A stretch of DNA of 11,336 nt from Halocafeteria seosinensis. Lineage: Eukaryota; Sar; Bigyra; Bicosoecida. Below, one piece after another: positions 1-7,806 of this stretch (position 1 is its first letter; each line of letters starts with the position of its first letter). Both the position numbers and the translations under genes were made by a program. The stretch covers positions 1-11,336 of the forward strand of contig LVLI01000106.1 of NCBI GenBank assembly GCA_001687465.1, read 5' to 3'. The notes beneath the pieces were generated by a model. It worked only from the letters and a program-made list of their open reading frames with translations, had not been told where the DNA came from and made no database searches.

Positions 1-185
1 TGAAACTCCGTCCGCATCAGTGACGAGCACAGAGACTCCATCATCGTCCGTTACCTCGACGAAAAGCGCTAGTTCGTCGGCCACACCATCTGAGAGTCCT
101 AGCTCCACGGCCAGTCCTACAGAGCGCGGAACAGCGTCGGGGACCCCTACAACGAGTGCTACCTCCTCCATAACATCGACCAGTA
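1..185. repeat. 30-bp-period minisatellite (left copy, partial)
   Basis: Plus-strand translation gives decapeptide-like units rich in Ser, Thr and Pro, such as SVTSTETPSS-type and SATPSESPSS. It is the same block found inside the right copy at 2662-2892. The window begins inside the array, so the number of units in this copy is unknown. Confidence 0.75.
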
Positions 186-590
186 CTAAAGCCGACACCC
201 GTTTGACCGGTGACGCCTCGTTCACCGTTCTCCCCAGAGGACGCCGCGGTAGCCTTTGATGATTTATATATACTGCAAATACTGTGTATATCCTGTTCGG
301 AGAATCCAATTTCATTCCAATACGCTACAATCGCGCCATGAGGATCTCCTAGCTCTTCGGCAAGTTCACCTCCTGGCTTTGCAATAATGAATTGGACAAG
401 TGGCCCTTCGTTGTCTTCATATTTAGCGTCATCAATATTGCAGAAATTCCAGAAGGAAATGCATAGGGTCTTCATATTCCTGAGAAGACAGAAACTCCAG
501 TGACCCTTGGACCATGTCACTTAGGTCAGGAGCGCGACGAAATTGATCTTCTAAGCTTGCTTGTTTCTCGTTGATTAAAGTTTTGGGAAT
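1..590 (-). repeat. Left arm of long inverted repeat
   Basis: The reverse complement of 1-590 matches 2255-2846. By hand count there are 8 substitutions and one 2-bp gap, about 98.6% identity. The arm is cut by the window start, so its true outer end is unknown. The inner end falls at the ATTCCC/AATCCC junction. Beyond it the two copies remain homologous but are strongly diverged. Confidence 0.93.
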
Positions 591-802
591 CCAAATTGGG
601 ATCCTTTTCTCCCAAATCCTCTCCCTGAGAGCTCAGTGATTTTCGCCGGCTTTCACCGTGGCCGTCACTTAGGTCAGGAGCGCGGCGAAGTTGATCTTCT
701 AGGCTTGCTTGTTTCTCGTTGATTAAAGTTTTGGGATCCTTTTCCCCCAAATCCTCTCCCTGAGAGCTCAGTGATTTTCGACGGCTTTCACAGTGGGCGT
801 CA
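516..802. repeat. Tandem duplication of 148 and 135 bp in the left copy
   Basis: Unit A (516-663) and unit B (664-about 798) both start with GTCACTTAGGTCAGGAGCGC. On the minus strand they both encode the stretch ESRRKSLSSQGEDLGEKDP. Unit A is 13 bp longer, with an extra TTTGGATTCCCAA that puts it out of frame. At the three sites that differ in its first part, A agrees with the right inverted-repeat arm and not with B. Its second part (590-663) resembles B. A is therefore a mosaic of the two gene copies. Confidence 0.88.
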
Positions 803-1153
803 CCATCCATCGAGCCCCTGGGGACATACCGCAAAGCCATTCATCCTGGGTTCCAAAAGATTTTTCAGTTGTTGAAGCGTCGGGGCAGCTTGTGAGGAAA
901 AGCGTTCAAGCTAGGTAATATAGCCCAGTATTATGAGTCTTTCTCATGGATGAGATCTCAAACTCAATGCTCGTCCGAGAACAGTAATATGGCTGCGGTT
1001 GTACACAAAGTTGCTGGCTCCGCAAGAACACCTCCGCCGCCAGCTTCCGGGTTTATGGAATTCCCCTGCTCCTCCAGTGTGTTTCTATGCACACAAAGAC
1101 ACACTCTCAGTGGTTTGCTTTCTATGTAGAAGCAGCTTTTGCACGTCGGCTAG

Positions 1154-1463
1154 TGTATAACAATCAAATCAGGTAGTGTACAGGCTGGTGTCACCGCGGA
1201 CTCTGTCGCGGACAAATGCTCGTTCCGCTCCGTCCCATCCCGCCGGATGATCCCGGAGGATGATCGCGACCACCACCGAGCCAATGGATACTAGTAGTAT
1301 TGGATACCCTATGATGCAGAAATAAGCCCGCATTTTCGTCCAGACCATGCGCTCACGCGCGACAAGTTGAGGGAGCTACTGCCCTTGGTGTATGATGCGC
1401 TAGCAGAGTATTTACTGTACAAGTAGTGGAAGAGAACAAGTGGCCGCACCGTACAATGTACAG
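1154..1463 (+). pseudogene. Unidentified protein-coding relic with three stop codons
   Basis: One frame reads as protein-like sequence across about 100 codons, interrupted by TAG at 1292, 1295 and 1424. Examples are ADSVADKCSFRSVPSRRM before the first stops, then ISPHFRPDHALTRDKLRELL and PLVYDALAEYLLYK. The region after 1424 continues in the same frame (WKRTSGRTVQ) up to AG|GTCAGT at 1462-1469, which resembles a splice donor. The leucine-rich helix-like stretch looks like real protein, but I do not recognise the family. The frame equals that of the right ATPase copy, which may be chance. Confidence 0.3.
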
Positions 1464-1933
1464 GTCAGTAGTGTAGGCTGCGGTGAGGAATGACATTATC
1501 GTTTGAATTCGAAACTGGAAATTTGTTAAAGCTGAACGAGGATGAACTGGTGAGCGATTTTCTGTGTTCTATCTGGCTTTGTCATCCCCGTTGGATCGAT
1601 ATTGCTACCATACAAGTCTCACGGGGTGATCAACAGCTTGACACCAAGTCCTGTTTGTGAAGTCCACCGGTGGGCCACCGCACACAAGACTTCAGACGGT
1701 ATTTTTCTGAATCGATTGTTCCAGAGCATTCATACTCAAGCGCTCGTTTGGATTACAGAAAGAGTCTTTATTTTATATTATCCATGGATTAACTCTGCAC
1801 TAAGGGCAACACAGACGTCACACATTGGGAAAGAAGCCATAAATATCCCAAGATATCGCTTCTCAGAGGTGCAGTTTCACAAAATAAATTAGGCACGTGG
1901 GAGCAAACCAGATCATTCACTGCTCAACGAGTA

Positions 1934-1938
1934 TCTCT

Positions 1939-1993
<55 letters not shown>
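1934..1993. repeat. CT-rich microsatellite
   Basis: A nearly pure pyrimidine run, mostly (CT)n with a few CCC and TTT interruptions, lies 157-216 bp upstream of the ATG at 2150. Pyrimidine tracts are common in eukaryotic promoter and 5' leader regions, so a role in the right copy's leader is possible. The position is the only evidence for that. Confidence 0.93.
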
Positions 1994-1994
<1 letters not shown>

Positions 1995-2254
1995 AGGGAG
2001 GGACTATATTGGTAGGGAAACAAGCTTGAACGTTTCCCTCACACGGCAGGCAACACCCTGGGAAGATCCCGCACTTCAACACCTGCCGTACTCGGAGTAC
2101 AACTATTCTTGGGGTTCACGGACCAGGTGCAACCTAGCCATCTGCCATCATGAGTGGTTCTGCGTATACCCCTCACGACTCCACATGTGGCCATGGTCAG
2201 GCAGAAAATCGTTCGACACCGACGAGCCCACAAGGAGAGACCCAGCAGGAAAAA

Positions 2255-2846
2255 AATCCCAAGACTTTAATCAACGAGAAACAAGCAAGCTTAGAAGATC
2301 AATTTCGTCGCGCTCCTGACCTAAGTGACATGGTCCAAGGATCACTGGAGTTTCTGTCTTCTCAGGAATATGAAGACCCTATGCATTTCCTTCTGGAATT
2401 TCTGCAGAATATTGATGACGCTAAATATGAAGACAACGAAGGGCCACTTGTCCAATTCATTATTGCAAAGCCAGGAGGTGAACTTGCCGAAGAGCTAGGA
2501 GATCCTCATGGCGCGATTCTAGCGTATTGGAATGAAATTGGATTCTCCGAACAGGATATACACAGTATTTGCAGTATATAAAAATCATCAAAGGCTACCG
2601 CGGCGTCCTCGGGGGAGAACGGTGAACGAGGCGTCACCGGCCAAACGGGTGTCGGCTTTAGTACTGGTCGATGTTATGGAGGAGGTAGCACTCGTTGTAG
2701 GGGTCCCCGACGCTGTTCCGCGCTCTGTAGGACTGGCCGTGGAGCTAGGACTCTCAGATGGTGTGGCCGACGAACTAGCGCTTTTCGTCGAGGTAACGGA
2801 CGATGATGGAGTCTCTGTGCTCGTCACTGATGGGGACGGAGTTTCA
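2255..2846 (+). repeat. Right arm of long inverted repeat
   Basis: This is the partner of 1-590 with a 1,664-bp spacer. It covers the ATPase N box, the NEIGF motif, the glycine box and most of the minisatellite. One of the eight substitutions is the T/A change that makes the stop codon at 2579-2581 in this copy only. Confidence 0.93.
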
Positions 2847-2892
2847 CTCGGTGCCACCGAAGACGTCGCAGTCTCTGTCGGTGTTGCCGACG
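2662..2892. repeat. 30-bp-period minisatellite inserted in the ATPase core
   Basis: About seven to eight degenerate 30-bp units lie exactly between codons for GVGF(R) and (R)SVFAVTN, which are adjacent in the sacsin/NOV consensus. The length is 231 bp (77 codons), so the frame after it is kept, but that frame has stops inside. The minus strand is open throughout and encodes Ser/Thr/Pro-rich decapeptides (SVAPSETPSP, SVTSTETPSS, SVTSTKSASS, SATPSESPSS). Another plus frame is also open, with acidic units (DDDGVSVLVT, DGDGVSLGAT, EDVAVSVGVA). No AG lies at the right border, so a normal GT-AG intron does not fit. Confidence 0.8.
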
Positions 2893-3390
2893 GTCTGTCT
2901 TTGCCGTCACCAATCGACCTCATATCATGTCAAGAGGATATTCATTCGAATTCTGACTCAGAGACGGTGATGGTGAGTTTTATGAACATGGCTATGGAAA
3001 TGCCGTGATCCCTCACTTGATGGACCCAGAAAAATTGCCAACCTTCCTCATAGCGCACGATCTAATGGGAGAGACTGACTTTTACGATGAACGACAAAAT
3101 AAGCTGAATAGGACACTAATGTATATCCCGCTAAGACGTTCAAACATAGCGAAAGAAGTTGAGCATTATTTTCGAGGAGATGGTGAAGTGAAACAGACTA
3201 TACTGTTTCTGCGGCAGCTTGAGTCAATCGACGTAACAGTCGATGGAGTGTGGGCGCAAGAATACCTCGTTTAGAAAGACGTTGGTGAAGGGAAGTTTGG
3301 ACAGATCCTCTCATGGTGACGACATGCAAGTATCCGTCTCCCATGAAGGTAGTCAGACAAAAATTGACTGGGTAGTGCTAACCTCGCTGA

Positions 3391-3885
3391 CTCAAGTGCC
3401 TCCTGAAGTCGAGGCCCTCCGCGGGAAACCTCTTTGTTGGTAGTACTTTCAACAGCTCGGCGACGCTGCAGCAACCAAGAACACAAGCGTCATCTCCCGG
3501 GACTGGTGCAGGCCTATTCAGCGTCTCTACCTCGTTGCACCCACCGACAACAACTGGAAAGACTTCGGTGACGGCCGATGGGGGGAACCGCTCGGTCACC
3601 AAACAAGTGGAAGGTTTCGGTCAAAGTGCAATTAATGAAGATGCTGATGGTGAGACCCAGAGTTCACGTGCCAGCATTATGTTTGGGAATGACACTCCCC
3701 ACAACGAGGAGTCGTTGAATTACAGTTTGCAGTCAGGGCAACAGGGCGTGCCTTCCCCATCGGAACCGCAATTCTTTGGAGCGTCCAGTAACTCGGGTGA
3801 TACAGGAGAGGTCAATGTCTTTGCTGGCTCCGTGCAAGGCGATAGCACTTCTGACAACGGAGATAGTGGTGGTGCACTGGATTGA
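3391..3885 (+). pseudogene. FG-nucleoporin-like low-complexity fragment
   Basis: This frame is open from 3391 to a TGA at 3883-3885. It is rich in Ser, Thr, Gly, Asn and Gln, with regularly spaced Phe: NLFVGSTFNSS, GAGLFSVST, VEGFGQS, IMFGND, QFFGASS, NVFAGS. Three sites are true FG. At the others the residue after Phe is V, N, S or A. For V, S and A this is one base from a Gly codon, as expected for decayed FG repeats. FG repeats line the nuclear pore channel in nucleoporins. The frame differs from that of the ATPase relic just upstream, and no start codon fits before 3535. It could be the last exon of a separate gene, a pseudogene fragment, or simply a disordered tail. Confidence 0.35.
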
Positions 3886-4720
3886 GGAGTGTGCTGAAGG
3901 CATCTTCTCTTATCTTTCGTAGCAGGTAGACGTACCCATCAATGAGTACAGCAGAGGAATGTTGACGTGCGCTTCGTGTAATCCAGCTGCCACGATCTAT
4001 GGTCGTAGTTTCTTTCTGTGGTTTGCCTCGGTAGTGAATGATCTCGTTGTTCCGAGGTGCTTAATTTGCTTGAAGCTGCGCCTCCGGCAACAACTGAGAA
4101 GCGATTCTTAGAATTTCTGGCTTGTTTCCGATTGAGTGATGACTATATTCACCTAATGCAGGGACAATCAGTTAATGATGTGAAATATCGGATAATCTTT
4201 ATGAAACAATCAACTCAACTGGTTTGAACTAACTTCGGGCTGCAGTTTGGGGCCCATTGAACTTCTGGTAGAATAGAGTGATGAGTCACTGTAAGAGTGT
4301 CGTGGTGCCTGAAAGGAATCATCTGCTTAAGGCTGCAGGAACAGCGGGCCCGTCGCTGCTTAACACGGGCGCATACCGCTCCTCGTTAAGAGGATGCGGT
4401 CAACTCCCCGCTATGGGCTATCTGTCACATATGTGTGTGTGCTTATGTCCCAAGTGACGACTGTAGTCTATGAGCTGTAGAGAGTGCAAAATACGCACAT
4501 AATGATCATCATGAAGGTCGTCAGATTCCTCGGGGGCCTTTGGTCATCTCTTGGGGGGACGACGAAACTCCCATACGCTTCTCCTTATCGTTCCTGTATA
4601 CTCTTGCCTTACTCCTTTCGGTGTCAGCTTACACTCACAGCGTGCCTTGCTGCTAAGTCCGCTCCCCAGCAGGAGTGCTCACATGCTCGACATGGAGGGA
4701 TATGAAGGGATGCATCCCTC
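3886..4720. other. No gene recognised
   Basis: I see no open frame here with protein-like content and no RNA gene. The only repeat is at 4391-4451. A short frame starting at 4502 (MIIMKVVRFLGGLWSSLGG) looks like an N-terminal presequence and could be a first exon for 4763-4915. No suitable in-phase donor follows it, so I leave it uncalled. Confidence 0.45.
4391..4451 (+). repeat. Dispersed repeat, copy 1
   Basis: The segment AGGATGCGGTCAACT...GGGCTA...TGTCACAT followed by a short GT run and TGTCC matches 9393-9461 at roughly 80% with small indels. The two copies are 5 kb apart in the same orientation, and both end in a GT microsatellite. Confidence 0.7.
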
Positions 4721-4915
4721 ATGCTGCAAAAGTCAATGCGATCTCTCATTGTCTTCTTTCAGGAAAGGAGCTCTTTCAAGCTGTTTGGTGACGTCCCTAA
4801 GCCGAAAGAGCCGGTAGAAATGAGTCATTATTACCCACGGACGAGTGCAAATGATATAACACCAAACTTTCCCTCCTCAATGGTCATGTATAACCCTAAA
4901 ACACCTATCTCCTAG
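4721..4915 (+). CDS. Possible terminal exon or small hypothetical protein
   Basis: The frame ends at TAG 4913-4915 and contains a protein-like stretch (SFKLFGDVPKPKEPVEMSHY, then YPRTSANDITPNFPSS). Just upstream of it, ATTGTCTTCTTTCAG at 4748-4762 is a textbook 3' splice site. An exon would therefore start at 4763 in phase 0 and encode about 50 residues. Without splicing, an ATG at 4721 would give 64 residues. I do not recognise the family, and the upstream exon was not found. Confidence 0.33.
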   Translation: MLQKSMRSLIVFFQERSSFKLFGDVPKPKEPVEMSHYYPRTSANDITPNFPSSMVMYNPKTPIS

Positions 4916-5838
4916 AAAAGAACCTCTTCCAGCATTGCAAAGCATACAGAGATCAGTTCTTCGTCAATGGTCAACGCTTCATCTCTCGCGATTGTTTTGG
5001 CACAAGAAGCGTCATGCGTGCGAACTATGTGCAGCACAGTCCGAATGCTGTGTGTTGATGGCTTTCTGAGACGTTCATATCTCTAAACTGTATGCCTGTG
5101 GCGCAAACGACGACGGCTACCAACAGACACACACACAACAGAAGCAAAGTGCCGGTGCACCGCCTGGGATTGACTTTGCAATGCATCTATGGTTTGTGTT
5201 TTGCCACCCGGAAGTATAGCGTCACCACGGGAGATGATCAAGGCGTCCACACGCCCCATATTGTGACCAAAAGTAGGGTCATTGTCCCGTGTGTATGGGG
5301 ATGGCCGGAACCCTTTCTCTGCCCCCACTACAGCGTCACGCGTGACGCGTCCCTACACTGGTTTTTGGGTCTCTCCCTGTCAGATACAGAAATATGGTGA
5401 ATAACCCTTGCAACATGGTTCTATTGGAAATCAATGTATATATGTCACCTGATTTCCCCTGCGTGATGACACCCTGCTTATATACACGTAAGCGTCGATA
5501 GTGTTCTCAGGGGTCGGGAAGGCAAGGCGCGTCCTCAGTGGACTCCTCACTACGCTCCGCTCCAATGGAGGAATGCAACTTGCATTATGCAAGCACTTTG
5601 GGATATGCATGGGCAACCATGCTGCCGTATTCTATGCTCTCAAAACTATAGCGACTTACTGCAGCGTTGTTGCTCTACCAGACGTTTGTAGAGGCTATAG
5701 CTCGGACGTTCTCGAAATCTTTGAGGAGAGCTTCGAGCCCCTCGGGCCCCTCCGGATGGTAACCGTTAACAGAAATGGAAGATTTCCTCGAATTGTCAAT
5801 TTGGCGAGCAAATTATATGCAATTAACTATCAAAAACC
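4916..5838. other. Intergenic; no gene recognised, leader region of the PH-domain gene
   Basis: Several open frames of 60-150 codons exist here on both strands, but none shows recognisable motifs, and the longest overlaps the real first exon in another frame. TATATA occurs at about 5479-5484, some 355 bp before the ATG at 5839. I cannot tie it to a transcription start. A perfect 16-bp palindrome lies at 5333-5348. Confidence 0.5.
5333..5348. promoter_or_regulatory. Perfect 16-bp palindrome GCGTCACGCGTGACGC
   Basis: This two-fold symmetric site contains ACGCGT at its centre and lies about 490 bp upstream of the PH-domain gene start. Such symmetry fits a dimeric DNA-binding protein. ACGCGT is also the core of the yeast MluI cell-cycle box. 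A regulatory role here is inference only. Confidence 0.3.
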
Positions 5839-7806
5839 ATGTCAGAGTATCTCTCGGCTTTCAAGCTGCCGGAAATCCCTTTGGATGAAATCAAGGATGT
5901 CTATGAGGAGGTCTTCGAATGCTTCTCCAAAGAATATGTAAGCGGGTCTACTTCGAAAATCCCAAAAAAGGTTTGAAGGGTGGGATGGAGGGAATATGGG
6001 AAACGGGAGAAGACGGCTGTTCTTCTAAGATTCCTCTGGCCCCTACAATATGTAATCGTGTTTGGAATCGTTGGATTCCGCCGCTGCTTTAGAGTTCATT
6101 AAGAGGAATGCGCCAGGGGGTAATGCGCTTAGCTAATGCCAATCGCCAACTTCTTTTCATCTCATGTTTGTCATGTCGAAATGTGGTGACGTCTCCAGAC
6201 GGTTTTCATTGGTGTACCTTTGGTTCAGGTCAAACAATTCGCGGTGGCTATGATTGAGCACCTCAAGCAGAAGCGATTTGGCACAATCGACAACTTCAAA
6301 GCGAAGCTTAAACTTCCTATGAGTCAAACTCCGCCGTCTGAACCTATCGAAAAGGGATGGTTGAAGAAGCTCGGAGGAAAGCGGAAGAACGTATGGCAAA
6401 ACCGCTATTTCATTGCGTCTAACGCAGCTCACGGCTATCAGCTCTATTATTACAAGAAAGAAACGGAGACGATCTCCGCGGACACAGCTCAAAAAGTTAG
6501 AAGCTTGTATGGCTATCACGTGTCCCGATGCCTATCAGAAAATGCTAAGAAAGCTAACGGAGAGCATTCTGTAGAATTGATTCCGAAAAAGTATCCCCAT
6601 CGCAAGAAAGTAATCCGGCTTGCAGCTCCAGATGCGGCAACAATGGATTCCTGGCAGTATGCCCTTAACCGTATCTCTGCTCGCGCAGCTCCTCCGATGA
6701 ATCCTGACCCCTTGCTGAGACAGGCATTCCAGGCAGCCTTCAGTAAAGTCGTTAGAGAGTTGGAGCCCCAGTTTGAAGTTGAGTTCTATTTGAGCGAGGA
6801 CGAACTCCTGGGAGAGTTTCTCGCCTACCGCATTGAGAATGGGCCTATGGAAACATTTTACGAGGAACTATCTGGTAAATTTGCTGAGAAGAAACGGACC
6901 GTGGCGAAGCGCATAATGCAACAGAAAGTTGAATTTCTAGTCCGTGGAGGATGGGCAGCGGCTCAAGAATCACTGAAGGCGATGCGTGACAGTGTCGAAA
7001 AGAAGGCAGAGGAATATGTCGGCACAGTACTGGACAAACAAAAAGAGATCGAGGATGAAATCAAAGATACTATCGAGGAGAAAGCCATCCCGAAGATTGA
7101 ACAATCTCTGAGAGAAAAATTGATGCCTTTGGTAGATTCTATGGGGTACCAGTTGACTCTCGCATTCAACTCGCTCCTCGCAAAGTTGGATAAAGCGTTG
7201 AGCTCCACACTTGAAGAATATCGCCGTTATCCAAATAAGCGGACAAGCCCTGCTAAGGAGCAGTCCAAGTTCCAAACCAAAGTCAACTATTTTGATCGTT
7301 TCCTGGGATCCACCAGTCGCACTCTTGGACAAATCGGTCTTGATGAACTAAGTCAACAAGTACTTGAGGAAACGGAAGGAGCAGTTACCAATGACACAAT
7401 CGAGGCACAGATCCGGAACATGTTTTGGGATGCCATCGACGGGTTCTGTGACTATATTTATCTGCATACTGACGAAGTAGCTGACCAAGACACTGGAAAG
7501 GATAAGCAAATTGAGCTCTTCGACTTGATGCTGGAAGACTTCCACCTATTCGCCACCAGGGAAATGATAGCTATCATAATAAAAATTGTCAATTTCATGC
7601 ACAAACAAAAGCTTATGTTATCTATTAGGGACAACCTCGAGTCTGTTGACGAATATGTGCCGGGTGAATTGGAACAGTTGCTGGATGTCGAGGGCATGGC
7701 TGAACGTATTCTAGACGACACGATTTGGAAAACGGTAAGCGGTTTTGTGGAACCAGTCGCCGAAGAAAAACTGCAAAGACTTTATTATCCTCCTCCAACC
7801 TATTAG
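5839..7806 (+). CDS. PH-domain protein, Niban-like (two exons, 558 aa)
   Basis: Exon 1 is 5839-5937 (33 codons, MSEYLSAFKLPEIPLDEIK...FSKEY). The intron is 5938-6228 (GTAAGC...TTCAG), and exon 2 is 6229-7806, starting VKQFAVAMIEHLKQ. The join is in phase 0. An in-frame TAA at 5824 and A at -3 support the ATG. Residues 74-184 form a PH domain: it opens with EKGWLKKLGGKRKNVWQNRY, has LYYYKKE and IRLAAPD strands, and carries the canonical helix Trp in MDSWQYAL. Residues from about 190 to 540 are almost all helical and charged, with a coiled-coil-like stretch (EKKAEEYVGTVLDKQKEIED). The order, a short helical lead-in (FSKEYVKQFAVA), PH and long helical body, resembles animal Niban/FAM129 proteins without their acidic tail. 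PH domains usually bind phosphoinositides or proteins at membranes. The last four residues are PPTY, a PPxY motif. PH and exon structure are firm, and the Niban assignment is from memory of the family. Confidence 0.85.
5938..6228 (+). other. Spliceosomal intron of the PH-domain gene
   Basis: A GTAAGC donor follows the TAT codon at 5935-5937, and the acceptor is a pyrimidine-rich ...ACCTTTGGTTCAG ending at 6228. Reading through from exon 1 meets a stop within 13 codons, so splicing is needed. Joining gives FSKEY-VKQFAVA, which restores a continuous amphipathic helix. It is 291 bp long and keeps phase 0. Confidence 0.8.

Larger units (their letters stand above)
1..844 (-). pseudogene. Left copy of sacsin/NO VEIN-type HSP90-like ATPase gene, broken and cut by window edge
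   Basis: Read on the minus strand from an ATG at 842-844, this matches the right-hand copy at 2150 from the start codon onward (MNGFA/YVPRGS here, MSGSAYTPHDS there). It contains NIDDAKYED, WNEIGFSEQDI and YKSSK followed by TGQTGVGF. These are the Bergerat-fold motifs of the sacsin/NOV family (QN.DDA, NE.GF, G.KGVGF). Unlike the right copy, it reads through at YKSSK. Breaks seen: one extra base near 828, a tandem duplication with a 13-bp addition (516-802), and a 2-bp deletion between 439 and 440 that shifts frame just before NIDDAK. The frame then ends inside the minisatellite at the left edge. Family assignment is from motif order, which I judge strong. Loss of function is inferred from the breaks. 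Undetected introns could excuse some of them, but not a 2-bp gap inside a conserved motif. Confidence 0.72.
845..2149. other. Spacer between the two divergent gene copies
   Basis: These 1.3 kb separate the two start codons. They contain a short coding-like relic (1154-1463) and a CT tract (1934-1993). A 96-codon open frame at 1602-1892 shows no motif I recognise and I do not call it a gene. If the pair was ever expressed, this stretch would have held both promoters. I see no convincing TATA box placed for either start. Confidence 0.5.
2150..3443 (+). pseudogene. Right copy of sacsin/NO VEIN-type HSP90-like ATPase gene, several breaks
   Basis: One frame carries the domain in order: a polar N-terminus (1-60), HFLLEFLQNIDDAKYED (79-95, ATP-binding N box), AYWNEIGFSEQDI (125-137, in place of DxGxG), then KSSK and TGQTGVGF (ending at codon 170). 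After an insertion come RSVFAVTNRPHI and SRGYSFEF (from codon 248), GYGNAVIPHL, then LMYIPLRR and ILFLRQLESIDV. This matches the N-terminal ATPase of sacsin/NOV proteins, which use it in chaperone-like roles. Breaks: TAA at 2579-2581 (the left copy has TAT), a 231-bp minisatellite with in-frame stops at 2662-2892, TGA at 2954-2956, and a frame change near 3255-3274 into a frame reading MQVSVSHEGSQ and IDWVVLT, ending in TAG at 3441-3443. The ATG has A at -3. I infer a decayed gene. An unrecognised intron pattern is the alternative. Confidence 0.78.

Noticed and set aside
1602-1892. A 96-codon open frame in the spacer
   Set aside because: It has no recognisable motif or repeat relation. The composition looks like non-coding sequence that happens to lack stops.
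2660-2893. The minisatellite as a normal spliceosomal intron
   Set aside because: A GT lies near the left border, but no AG lies at the right border before TCTGTCTTT. A GT-AC reading would be needed, and the block is a tandem repeat.
3349-3396. A 48-bp intron with CTAAC branch site before CTCAAG
   Set aside because: It is very short, and removing it keeps the same frame, so it does not connect the ATPase frame to the FG-like frame.
5092-5400. Overlapping open frames of about 80-100 codons on both strands
   Set aside because: Their translations look random, with no motif and no splice context.
5501-5941. A 146-codon plus-strand open frame
   Set aside because: It overlaps the first exon of the PH-domain gene in another frame, shows no motif, and its end is Ser/Arg/Met-rich shadow sequence of that exon.
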